Shown piece after piece: positions 1-5,364 of a stretch of DNA of 7,422 nucleotides. The first letter of the stretch is position 1. Each line of letters starts with the position of its first letter. Origin of the DNA: JAYEHK01 sp034659475. GTDB lineage: Bacteria; Bacillota; Syntrophomonadia; Syntrophomonadales; Syntrophomonadaceae. A program made the translations under genes and the position numbers. A model generated the notes under the pieces. It had not been told where the DNA came from. It saw only the letters and a list, made by a program, of their open reading frames with translations, and ran no database searches. The stretch covers positions 1 to 7,422 of the forward strand of contig JAYEHK010000185.1 of NCBI GenBank assembly GCA_034659475.1. Direction: 5' to 3'.

Positions 1-116
1 CAGGGGTTCACCAGGAATGTAGATTATGGTCGAATTCCAAAGGAGAGTAAATCCGCATTTTGATTTAAAAATCGTATTGTTTTCAAGTTATTAAATTTGT
101 GTTTACACGGAATTCT

Positions 117-191
117 AAACAAACCCTATTAAACGCCATCTATGAACAAGACTTCCTAGAGTACTCTTTTGGATTCAGACCTGGCAGAGAA
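117..191 (+). pseudogene. Group II intron reverse transcriptase remnant (internal fragment)
   Basis: Translation of this stretch gives LLNAIYEQDFLEYSFGFRPG, which matches a signature segment in the N-terminal part of group II intron-encoded (LtrA-type) reverse transcriptases, usually of the form AIYExDFLxxSYGFRPGRS. Only about 25 residues are preserved. The sequence before codon 117 (VFTRNS) does not look like RT. After GFRPGRE the match ends at the interspersed repeat beginning near 194. No catalytic YADD domain, maturase domain or intron RNA structure is visible. The open frame runs on to 338, but that part is only the antisense of the repressor gene. I infer a dead intron relic truncated at the repeat. 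Confidence 0.6.
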
Positions 192-193
192 AC

Positions 194-219
194 GCTCCGG
201 TGCCTGCCACCAAGTTATC
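194..219 (+). repeat. Interspersed repeat copy R1
   Basis: The sequence GCTCCGGTGCCTGCCACC followed by AAGTTATC matches copy R3 (1949-1974) at all but one base (C for A in the core). It lies exactly between the end of the RT remnant and the 3' end of the leftward repressor gene, and it supplies that gene's TAA stop (TTA at 215-217 on +). The core is an imperfect palindrome (GGTG...CACC). Confidence 0.7.
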
Positions 220-985
220 TTACGGCGCCTGCCTTTGACCCTGCCTTTTGTTGGCCCAGTTTCTTCAGACACTGGGCTTGGGCTTTTATAATAATGTTTA
301 CTTGGTCGGGTGAAAAACCTGACTTATCAGCGGTATGAACAACATCCATCCATTTCTTCAGCGATTCAGCGGTCTTTATATATCCCCAATCCACATTTCT
401 TACAACCATTTCCACTTTACCTATAACACGGGTTTCAACATTTGCTTCTGCGTGACACTCCAATTCATCATTTAATGTAAGGACAATTTGTTTCTGGGTC
501 CCATTCGTTTGTTCCACGGCTAATACTTGTGATTTACCTGCTTTGTTTACATTTTCACGGCATAATGCAATATCCCCCATGTACAAACCTGCAAATGCCA
601 GTCGATCATCAACGACGCGAACAGCAAAATCCATATCAATTAATTTATCAATATCAAAATTCCCGCATACCAATCCGCTGTTATTACCCAGAATTGGAAT
701 TCTCATATTGGATCTGTATGTATAGGTATTTTCGTTTAAATCTATAGCCGACTGGGAATTTCCGTCAGTTGAAATACAAAGATAGCCGGCAGCTTCCATA
801 AGCTGCTCGACGCTTATTCCCAGAATGGGAGCGAGCTTATTTAATACGGAAGGACTCGGTTTTTCACGTTCGCCCTTTTCAATTCGGGATATTTCCGTGT
901 GGCTGACAGCTGCTTTCCGAGCCAGCTCTCTTTGCGAAAGGCCCGCTTCCTTGCGCAAACCTAAAATATAATTACTTAAAGTCAT
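215..985 (-). CDS. XRE-family repressor with LexA/S24-like C-terminal domain (CI-like)
   Basis: This is a predicted DNA-binding repressor. Residues about 4-62 form an XRE/Cro-CI helix-turn-helix (LSQRELARKAAVSHTEISRIEKG). After a linker, residues about 96-200 follow the S24/LexA fold: IPILG, a VCG segment where the cleavage site would be, AVRVVDDRL...YMGDIALC aligned with the usual (G)DSM...DGDxxxV, and the closing strand RVIGKVEMVVR. The catalytic Ser of DSM aligns with Arg129, so self-cleavage seems unlikely. A further ~55-residue C-terminal tail of unknown role ends in KAGSKAGAVR, and its stop codon lies in repeat R1. The start is a Met-Met pair (988/985). GGGG at 992-995 is 6 nt from the second ATG and only 3 nt from the first, so I chose 985; residue numbers here count from 988. 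It is divergent from the Cro-like gene at 1119, as in phage CI/Cro switches. Confidence 0.85.
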   Translation of the reverse strand: MTLSNYILGLRKEAGLSQRELARKAAVSHTEISRIEKGEREKPSPSVLNKLAPILGISVEQLMEAAGYLCISTDGNSQSAIDLNENTYTYRSNMRIPILGNNSGLVCGNFDIDKLIDMDFAVRVVDDRLAFAGLYMGDIALCRENVNKAGKSQVLAVEQTNGTQKQIVLTLNDELECHAEANVETRVIGKVEMVVRNVDWGYIKTAESLKKWMDVVHTADKSGFSPDQVNIIIKAQAQCLKKLGQQKAGSKAGAVR

Positions 986-1009
986 CATATGCCCCTAGTT
1001 TTTGATTTA

Positions 1010-1038
1010 ATTGTAACCGATTGGTAACAAGTTTAAAA
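1010..1038 (-). promoter_or_regulatory. Candidate leftward promoter of the repressor
   Basis: On the minus strand TACAAT (1015-1010) is a good -10, preceded after 17 nt by a weak -35 TTTTAA (1038-1033). Transcription would start near 1003, giving a short leader with the AGGGG Shine-Dalgarno at 992-996. The -10 lies inside the palindrome at 1011-1030, which fits autoregulation. The weak -35 lowers confidence. Confidence 0.4.
1011..1030. promoter_or_regulatory. Palindromic operator candidate O1
   Basis: TTGTAACCGATTGGTAACAA has 8-bp arms (TTGTAACC / GGTAACAA) with one mismatch around a 4-bp centre. It overlaps the leftward -10 and lies between the divergent XRE genes, as expected for a dimeric HTH repressor site. 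The TTGTAA half-site recurs in O2. Confidence 0.5.
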
Positions 1039-1053
1039 GCATACAATTTCTCG

Positions 1054-1082
1054 TTGACTAAAAGTGCCGGATAATTTACAAT
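1054..1082 (+). promoter_or_regulatory. Sigma-A promoter of the Cro-like/Spo0E-like operon
   Basis: TTGACT (1054-1059) and TACAAT (1077-1082) are separated by exactly 17 bp, matching the housekeeping consensus at 5/6 positions in each box. Transcription would start near 1089, about 30 nt before the ATG at 1119. The -10 is inside palindrome O2. Confidence 0.7.
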
Positions 1083-1092
1083 AAATTTGTAA
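1076..1092. promoter_or_regulatory. Palindromic operator candidate O2
   Basis: TTACAATAAATTTGTAA is a perfect inverted repeat with 6-bp arms and a 5-bp spacer. It covers the -10 and start point of the rightward promoter and shares the TTGTAA half-site with O1. Occupancy would block rightward transcription. A looser inverted repeat, TTGTAACT/AGTGCCAA, follows at 1087-1106. Confidence 0.45.
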
Positions 1093-1118
1093 CTATTAAG
1101 TGCCAAATGAGGGGTATT

Positions 1119-1343
1119 ATGGAATACAAATTCAATCCTGCTGCGCTTAAACGAGCCATGCTGGAATGCAAAATGTCCGAGGCATCTTTAGCACAAACGA
1201 TTGGGGTAAGTCGTGCATGTATAAATCGGATATTAAAACAAACGCGGAGCCCAAGCGGACGGGTTATCGTGGGCTTAAAAACTGCTTTTCCAGATAAACC
1301 ACTGGATTATTTTTTTACAGAAGATCCGGATCGCCAGAACTGA
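1119..1343 (+). CDS. Small XRE-family HTH protein (Cro-like)
   Basis: This 74-residue protein is almost wholly a lambda-repressor-type HTH. FNPAALKRAMLECKMSEASLAQTIGVSRACINRIL (split here as FNPAALKRAML and SEASLAQTIGVSRACINRIL) gives helices 1-4, and residues 41-65 complete the fold with LDYFF near the end. It has no effector domain, so it is either a Cro-like counter-repressor or a simple regulator. I chose ATG 1119 because GAGGGG (1109-1114) sits 4 nt upstream; the in-frame ATG at 1107 has no Shine-Dalgarno sequence. It is the first gene after the strong promoter at 1054-1082 and is divergent from the S24-like repressor. The Spo0E-like gene follows after 42 nt with no terminator between. 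It could alternatively be an excisionase-type regulator, but the XRE fold fits better. Confidence 0.8.
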   Translation: MEYKFNPAALKRAMLECKMSEASLAQTIGVSRACINRILKQTRSPSGRVIVGLKTAFPDKPLDYFFTEDPDRQN

Positions 1344-1385
1344 GGTCCATATTATTATATTATAAGGGGAAGGGAAGAAAATATA

Positions 1386-1577
1386 ATGTCACATCATAAA
1401 GCTATTATTAATAAAATTGAAGAACTCAGGAGGGAACTTACAGATCTTGCATATACACACGAACTCACATCCGCGGAAGTAATAGATGCTAGTCAACGTT
1501 TGGACAAGGTCTTAAATTATTACCGTGAGTGGTACCAGGAGAAAAAAATATATTACGGTGAGACAAAAAGTGGGTAA
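1386..1577 (+). CDS. Spo0E-like aspartyl-phosphate phosphatase
   Basis: This 63-residue protein belongs to the Spo0E family of small helical-hairpin phosphatases, which remove the phosphate from Spo0A~P in the sporulation phosphorelay or from other response regulators. Helix 1 carries INKIEELRRELTDLA (residues 8-22). After LTSAEVIDA, helix 2 begins with SQRLD (36-40), the form of the family signature SQELD, and continues KVLNYYREWYQ. The length is typical for the family. ATG 1386 has the purine-rich AAGGGGAAGGGAAG (1364-1377) upstream. The gene lies second in the operon begun by the Cro-like gene. Repeat R2 begins 5 nt after the stop. Family membership is clear. Its target, and whether it truly acts on Spo0A~P, cannot be told from sequence. 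It implies a spore-forming host lineage. Confidence 0.85.
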   Translation: MSHHKAIINKIEELRRELTDLAYTHELTSAEVIDASQRLDKVLNYYREWYQEKKIYYGETKSG

Positions 1578-1581
1578 AAAG

Positions 1582-1633
1582 GCTTCGTTGCCTGACACCA
1601 ACTTATCAACTTATTGAATATTCAGACAATTAA
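1582..1633 (+). repeat. Interspersed repeat copy R2 (long form)
   Basis: The core TTGCCTGACACC is followed by AACTTATCAACTTATTG and then AATATT, CA and GACAATTAA. It matches R3 over about 50 bp with few differences. It starts 5 nt after the Spo0E-like stop codon and separates that gene from the small ORF at 1660. Confidence 0.75.
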
Positions 1634-1659
1634 AGGTTATCAATAAATCTTCTTCCTCG

Positions 1660-1845
1660 GTGTTTAGGAGGATATCATTTGATCATCCAGACGAGGGACA
1701 AAACGCTTTGTCGGAGGAAGCATGTAGAGAGAAGATTTCAAGGGAGTACGAATATATTGAGGTGTTAGAGGACAACAAAAAATGGATCATTAGCGAGCTT
1801 CATTGTCTCGAAGTTTACTATTTATCGGGGAACCAAGCTAGTTAA
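1660..1845 (+). CDS. Hypothetical small protein, start uncertain
   Basis: An open frame of 61 codons begins with GTG 1660 and ends just 3 nt before a perfect terminator stem. The predicted protein is acidic and helical (SEEACREKISREYEYIEVLE, then NKKWIISELHCLEVYYLSG) with no domain I recognise. The start is a problem. GTG 1660 has no Shine-Dalgarno sequence, while a fine AGGAGG (1666-1671) lies inside the frame and points to TTG 1679 in another frame that closes after 29 codons. The ORF may therefore be 5'-damaged, perhaps by the nearby repeat R2 or a frameshift. Position before the terminator supports its being, or having been, the last gene of the operon. Confidence 0.4.
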   Translation: MFRRISFDHPDEGQNALSEEACREKISREYEYIEVLEDNKKWIISELHCLEVYYLSGNQAS

Positions 1846-1847
1846 AT

Positions 1848-1886
1848 AAGGCCAACAAGAGGAACGCCCATTGTTGGCCTTTGATT
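1848..1886 (+). terminator. Rho-independent terminator of the Cro-like/Spo0E-like operon
   Basis: A perfect 11-bp stem, AAGGCCAACAA (1848-1858) and TTGTTGGCCTT (1871-1881), encloses a 12-nt loop and is followed by TGATTTTTC. It directly follows the stop codon at 1843-1845. Confidence 0.85.
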
Positions 1887-1937
1887 TTTCATTGGGGATT
1901 ATACATCCCGTTATTTTGCATGTAGTGAAAGATACCT

Positions 1938-2000
1938 TCACCAAAGTAGCTCCGGTGCCTGACACCAAGTTATCAAGTTATTGAATATTATGACAATTAA
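1938..2000 (+). repeat. Interspersed repeat copy R3 (longest form)
   Basis: The copy begins TCACCAAAGTAGCTCC, continues with the core GGTGCCTGACACC and AAGTTATCAAGTTATTG, and ends AATATTATGACAATTAA. Its left flank matches R4 and its right half matches R2, so it best shows the full unit. It lies downstream of the terminator at 1848-1886 and upstream of a possible gene remnant. Confidence 0.75.
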
Positions 2001-2129
2001 GGTGTTGAGTTTAGGGATATTGAGTTTAGGGGTATTTTGAATAGATTTATTAATGTGCTGGGTGAGTCAGGGGAGGTATTTTTTTTGCGGGAGAAATCTT
2101 CCTATAACGGTAATTATGAATGGCGTTAA
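2001..2129 (+). pseudogene. Possible C-terminal gene remnant
   Basis: A frame opens right after the TAA at the end of R3 and closes at 2127-2129. Its last 30 residues (NRFINVLGESGEVFFLREK, then SSYNGNYEWR) have a natural protein composition. There is no ATG and no convincing start; TTG 2037 with AGGGGT at 2028-2033 is the best option and would give 30 residues. I do not recognise the family. The simplest reading is the 3' stub of a gene whose 5' part was lost at the repeat; a chance open frame is possible. Confidence 0.3.
2006..2035 (+). repeat. 15-bp tandem duplication
   Basis: TGAGTTTAGGGATAT (2006-2020) is followed at once by TGAGTTTAGGGGTAT (2021-2035), two copies with one mismatch. It starts 5 nt after repeat R3 and is in frame with the short open frame that ends at 2129, encoding EFRDI-EFRGI. 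Confidence 0.6.
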
Positions 2130-2203
2130 ATGAATAAAGTGATTTTCTTAAGAATTAACTGAATGGTTAAGTTGTCCGCGGAGTTGTATCTTATTGTTCA
2201 TCC
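2130..2203. other. Gap between convergent frames
   Basis: I see no gene here. It holds the palindrome TTCTTAAGAA (2145-2154) and a weak inverted repeat TTAAC/GTTAA (2155-2170). CATCCTTAAGGATG (2199-2212) spans the toxin stop codon. None is followed by a T-run in the leftward direction, so no classic terminator can be called. Confidence 0.4.
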
Positions 2204-2485
2204 TTAAGGATGCAATTCACGTGCTGCATGCACAATGGTCAAGATGCAAATGGATTCATTCTTAAGACAGTAAATGATTCGGTAGTTATATGCAAAAACT
2301 TCACGGATATCATGCTCCTGAAATTCAGGAAACACTCTGCCTAAACGTGGAAACATGATGAGTTCGTCTACGACTTCAAAAAACTTTTCAATGACTCTGA
2401 TTGCATATATTTCGGAGTCTTTTGCAATATAGGCTTTTATATTTTCGGCATCTTCAATTGCTGGTTCGGTCCATACAATTCTCAC
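2204..2485 (-). CDS. RelE/ParE-family toxin
   Basis: This 93-residue protein belongs to the ParE/RelE toxin superfamily, which poisons gyrase (ParE) or cleaves mRNA on the ribosome (RelE); sequence alone does not decide which. Diagnostic parts are the opening strand MRIVWTEPAIEDAENIKAYI, the helix with FFEVVDELIMFPRLGR (near residues 35-50), the strand pair REVFAYNYRIIYCL (61-74), and the final ILTIVHAARELHP with the usual VxHxxR. The length is standard. The GTG start at 2485-2483 overlaps the TGA of the 58-aa antitoxin in the tetranucleotide GTGA, indicating translational coupling. The pair reads leftward, away from the transposase gene. It appears intact. Confidence 0.85.
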   Translation of the reverse strand: MRIVWTEPAIEDAENIKAYIAKDSEIYAIRVIEKFFEVVDELIMFPRLGRVFPEFQEHDIREVFAYNYRIIYCLKNESICILTIVHAARELHP

Positions 2486-2658
2486 TGCAAGATCCTCGTT
2501 TTTGCTTCTTTATGGAACATGACTTTTCCATCTTCAGCCGCTCTTAATCCCTTATCTATTTTTTTCTGAACGTATAGCTGATACATGATATCATCCCATG
2601 TGGCTTGATCAGGTAATCTGTCAATGATTTTTTTTGCTTCTTCCTTTGCAATTCCCAT
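2482..2658 (-). CDS. Short antitoxin partner of the RelE/ParE toxin
   Basis: This 58-residue protein is encoded immediately before the toxin with a 4-nt overlap. It starts at ATG 2658-2656 with GGAGGA (2665-2670) as Shine-Dalgarno. The sequence begins MGIAKEEAKKIIDRLPDQAT, then WDDIMYQLYVQKKIDKGLRA, and ends with EDGKVMFHKEAKTRILQ. It has no visible Phd, MazE or classical HTH fold. It resembles the short addiction-module components of the form DxxxxLYVxxKIxxGLxxxExGxVxxxEExxxR that accompany RelE/ParE toxins. I infer antitoxin function from position, size, overlap and this pattern. DNA binding by the protein is not evident. Confidence 0.7.
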   Translation of the reverse strand: MGIAKEEAKKIIDRLPDQATWDDIMYQLYVQKKIDKGLRAAEDGKVMFHKEAKTRILQ

Positions 2659-2670
2659 GATATTTCCTCC

Positions 2671-2937
2671 ATGTTCTTATCACCAGTTCAATGCTTACAT
2701 CCAACAAAAATCTTCCTTTTGCTGTGCTTAAGGCACTTTTGTATTCCAAATTAATAAACTTCTACTTACTAAGTATATCACATATTTATCGGCATCATTA
2801 AAATCCCAGAGAATAAAACAGTAAGAAATCCTGCACTTCAATTTTTGCATGGTTATTTGCATGACACGTATAGTAAAATATTAACAAACTTGCTAAAATA
2901 TAATATATAATCAGCTTTAATGTAGACGGAGGCTGTG
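2671..2937. other. AT-rich intergenic region between the divergent antitoxin and transposase genes
   Basis: I find no gene here. Besides the leftward promoter candidate it contains TTTGCATG twice with a 12-bp period (2844-2851, 2856-2863). Two overlapping TATAAT-like boxes (2899-2904, 2906-2911) follow TTAACA (2881-2886) and could serve the transposase gene; spacing and the -35 are not ideal. The Shine-Dalgarno GGAGG is at 2928-2932. Confidence 0.4.
2763..2780 (-). promoter_or_regulatory. Candidate extended -10 promoter and operator for the leftward toxin-antitoxin pair
   Basis: On the minus strand TGATATACT (2780-2772) is an extended -10. The perfect 13-bp palindrome TACTTACTAAGTA (2763-2775) overlaps it. 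No good -35 is visible, and the leader to the antitoxin start would be about 107 nt, so this is tentative. A second inverted repeat, GTGCTTAAGGCAC, lies at 2724-2736. Confidence 0.35.
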
Positions 2938-3780
2938 ATGGGCAGGAAACCGAGATTGGAGTTCAAGGGAGCAATCTATCACGTCATCAAGCGGGGGAAT
3001 AATCGCGACTATATTTTTCAGAGCCGAAAAGATAAGGAATGTCTTTTGAGCTTTATCGAGTATGCCAAAGAAGATGGTGGTTTTAACCTCCTGGGGTATG
3101 TGATCATGGATAACCACTATCATTTGATAATACAAACTACTAACAAGCCTTTGCAAAAGATTATGCAAACCATCAATAATCGCTACAGTAAGGACTACAA
3201 TAAGAGGCATAATCGCTCTGATCATGTCTTTGGGGGAAGATACAAGGGCATTCTGGTGCATGATGATAAATATCTCTTTTCTTTGCTTCGATATGTCCAC
3301 ACTAATCCGGTTCGGGCGAAAATATGTCAAAACATATCTCAATACAAATGGAGCAGTGACCATTATTACCGGAAAAATACGAATGGGCTGGTGAGTATTG
3401 ATAAGATACTCAATATGTTTTCGGATGATCGGAAAATTGCATTGGAAGAGTATGTGCGTTTTATGGATAAAAATGAGCCTATGATCAGTCAAAACGCCTA
3501 TTATGAATATGAAGCAGTGGATGTGATCGGTGGACTGGATGGGGAAGATGAACCTACTCTGAATATGGAATATGAGGATAACAGTTTGGACGGTATTTTA
3601 AGGCGAATGGTTGCTAATGAAGAGGATTTTCACCGGATTAAGGCTGGTTCGAGACAGCGTTATTTGAGAGAGTACAAGATCAGTTATGTAAAAGCAGCGG
3701 TTGAATATGGTTATACGTTTAAGGAAATCGGTAATAACATTGGGGTATCGGGAGAAGCGGTAAATAGGATCGTTCAGTAA
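2938..3780 (+). CDS. Y1 (HUH) transposase, REP-associated tyrosine transposase (RAYT) type
   Basis: This 280-residue protein has an N-terminal IS200-like Y1 transposase domain (residues 1 to about 140). It opens GRKPRLEFKGAIYHVIKRGN, carries the HUH metal-binding motif as HYH at 60-62 (DNHYHLII), and has RHNRSDHVFGGRYKG at 90-104. The nucleophile is probably Tyr119 in YVHTNPVRA. Such enzymes cut single-stranded DNA at hairpin repeats. An acidic linker (about 182-215) leads to a C-terminal domain ending in a helix-turn-helix (YTFKEIGNNIGVSGEAVNRI), absent from short IS200 TnpA. GGAGG at 2928-2932 is 5 nt from ATG 2938 but only 2 nt from the in-frame GTG 2935, so ATG is chosen. No IS ends flank it, as is usual for single-copy RAYTs. 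All catalytic residues seem present. It is 35 nt upstream of yifB with no terminator between. Confidence 0.85.
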   Translation: MGRKPRLEFKGAIYHVIKRGNNRDYIFQSRKDKECLLSFIEYAKEDGGFNLLGYVIMDNHYHLIIQTTNKPLQKIMQTINNRYSKDYNKRHNRSDHVFGGRYKGILVHDDKYLFSLLRYVHTNPVRAKICQNISQYKWSSDHYYRKNTNGLVSIDKILNMFSDDRKIALEEYVRFMDKNEPMISQNAYYEYEAVDVIGGLDGEDEPTLNMEYEDNSLDGILRRMVANEEDFHRIKAGSRQRYLREYKISYVKAAVEYGYTFKEIGNNIGVSGEAVNRIVQ

Positions 3781-3815
3781 AATGCAGCGAATGGATCGCT
3801 TAGGGAGGGCAGCCT

Positions 3816-5354
3816 GTGGCTTCTATTGTAAAAAGCTTTGCCATCTCGGGGGTAGATGCTTATTTGGTAGATGTAGAGACAAAAACCATTGAGGGGCAGC
3901 CTATAATTTCTATTGTTGGGTTGGGGGATACGGCAGTAAAAGAAGCTAGGGAACGGGTGGAAGCTGCCTTACGGGATGGAAAGTTTCGTTTCCCCGAAAT
4001 GAAGATTGTTATTAACTTGGCGCCCAGTGATTTGAAAAAAAGCGGTTCGCATTTTGATCTGCCGATTGCGCTGGGGCTTTTAATGGAAACGGATCAGCTG
4101 CATATCAATCGCTGGCAGGATTATGGATGCATCGGGGAGTTATCCTTGAATGCAAGACTGCGCGCCTGCACCGGGGTTCTTCCCATGGTGATTGCGGCCA
4201 AGCAGGCCGGGATAAAAAATATCATTGTGCCCAGGGAAAACATTCATGAGGCGTCGCTGGTGCAGGGGATGAATGTGGTTGGGTTTGATTATCTAAGAGA
4301 GGTTGTTCAATTCCTGGAGGGGGAGAAGGAATACACGATTCAACCGGAAGTGATTTTCGATGCTCCGGCAGAAAATCGCTATCCGGTAGATTTTAACGAG
4401 GTTCAAGGTCAGGAGGCCATGGTTGAATATATCGTTGTGGCCGCCGCCGGGGGTCATAATCTGCTGATGATTGGTGCCCCGGGCTGCGGGAAATCCATGA
4501 TTGCGAAACGCATCCCAACGATTCTTCCCAGCATGACCGAGGAAGAGGCTCTGGAAACGACCAAAATTTACAGCGTGGCGGGGATGCTGAAAGGGAAGGG
4601 ACATCTGATTAAGGAGCGTCCGTTTCGTGCGCCTCATCACAATGCTTCCACTAACGCGTTAATTGGCGGTGGAAACAATGCCACCCCCGGGGAAATATCT
4701 CTGGCCCATAACGGGGTATTGTTTCTAGATGAGATTGCAGAGTTTAACAAGAAAACACTGGATGCATTAAGGCAGCCTATGGAGGATCAAGAGGTTACAA
4801 TCTCCAGGGTGAGATACAGCAACACCTATCCGGCCAGCTTCATGTTGGTGGCAGCCATGAATCCCTGTCCGTGTGGTTATTATGGAAGTGACAAATGTCG
4901 ATGCAGCGACTATGAGGTAATCAAATACAGACAACGATTATCAGGTCCGATACTGGACCGGATGGACATCCAAAAATATGTTCAGCCGGTTAACTTTATT
5001 AATTTATCCGAGTACTCTTATGGAAAAAGCTCCAAAGAGCTTCGGGAACGGGTTGAATTTGCCAGAAGTATTCAGAAGAAGCGATTTAAAAAGATCGAAG
5101 GAATTAATTGTAATGCCCAGATGGGACATGCCCTGATCAAGGAATTTTGCCAGGTGGACGAGGAAGGACAACGTTTGTTGCAGGTCGCGTATGATCGATT
5201 TAAATACAGTGCCAGAACCTATTATAAGTATTTGAAGGTGGCAAGAACCTTTGCAGACCTGAACAGTTCTGCGAATATAAGGAAAAAAGATGTGGCGTCG
5301 GCTCTGATGGCCCGGGATTTGGAGAAGGAAAAGGCGGGGATGATGATTCTATAG
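3816..5354 (+). CDS. yifB: YifB/ComM-family Mg-chelatase-like AAA+ ATPase
   Basis: This is a full-length 512-residue member of the YifB/ComM family. In Gram-negative transformation ComM is a hexameric helicase that drives branch migration of incoming DNA; the role in Firmicutes is less defined. The N-terminal Lon-protease-like domain (about 20-160) has VGLGDTAVKEARERV and INLAPSDLKKSGSHFDLPIA. The AAA+ core has Walker A GAPGCGKS (220-227), RPFRAPHHNAS (268-278), Walker B VLFLDEIAEF (301-310), the cysteine cluster CPCGYYGSDKCRC (351-363) and GPILDRMDI (377-385) with a conserved Arg. The C-terminal domain (about 400-500) has YSARTYYKYLKVARTFADL. The GTG start has GGGAGGG (3803-3809) 6 nt upstream; no better ATG exists. 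dprA follows after 10 nt, so the two are surely co-transcribed. Confidence 0.95.
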   Translation: MASIVKSFAISGVDAYLVDVETKTIEGQPIISIVGLGDTAVKEARERVEAALRDGKFRFPEMKIVINLAPSDLKKSGSHFDLPIALGLLMETDQLHINRWQDYGCIGELSLNARLRACTGVLPMVIAAKQAGIKNIIVPRENIHEASLVQGMNVVGFDYLREVVQFLEGEKEYTIQPEVIFDAPAENRYPVDFNEVQGQEAMVEYIVVAAAGGHNLLMIGAPGCGKSMIAKRIPTILPSMTEEEALETTKIYSVAGMLKGKGHLIKERPFRAPHHNASTNALIGGGNNATPGEISLAHNGVLFLDEIAEFNKKTLDALRQPMEDQEVTISRVRYSNTYPASFMLVAAMNPCPCGYYGSDKCRCSDYEVIKYRQRLSGPILDRMDIQKYVQPVNFINLSEYSYGKSSKELRERVEFARSIQKKRFKKIEGINCNAQMGHALIKEFCQVDEEGQRLLQVAYDRFKYSARTYYKYLKVARTFADLNSSANIRKKDVASALMARDLEKEKAGMMIL

Positions 5355-5364
5355 GAGGACGAAA

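Noticed and set aside
1..115. GTTCACCAGGAAT near 7 and GTTTACACGGAAT near 101 as a duplicated element
   Set aside because: The match is short and imperfect and is plausible by chance.
99..338. 79-codon open frame as a complete gene
   Set aside because: Only codons about 7-31 resemble reverse transcriptase. The rest is repeat R1 and the antisense of the repressor's coding sequence.
2844..2863. TTTGCATG direct repeats as a regulator or transposase site
   Set aside because: There are only two 8-bp copies, with no further support.
2917..3492. 191-codon open frame on the minus strand
   Set aside because: It is antisense to the transposase, whose motifs are unmistakable, and its product is not recognisable.
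4293..4640. 115-codon open frame on the minus strand
   Set aside because: It lies wholly inside the conserved yifB sequence and has no ribosome-binding site or family signal.
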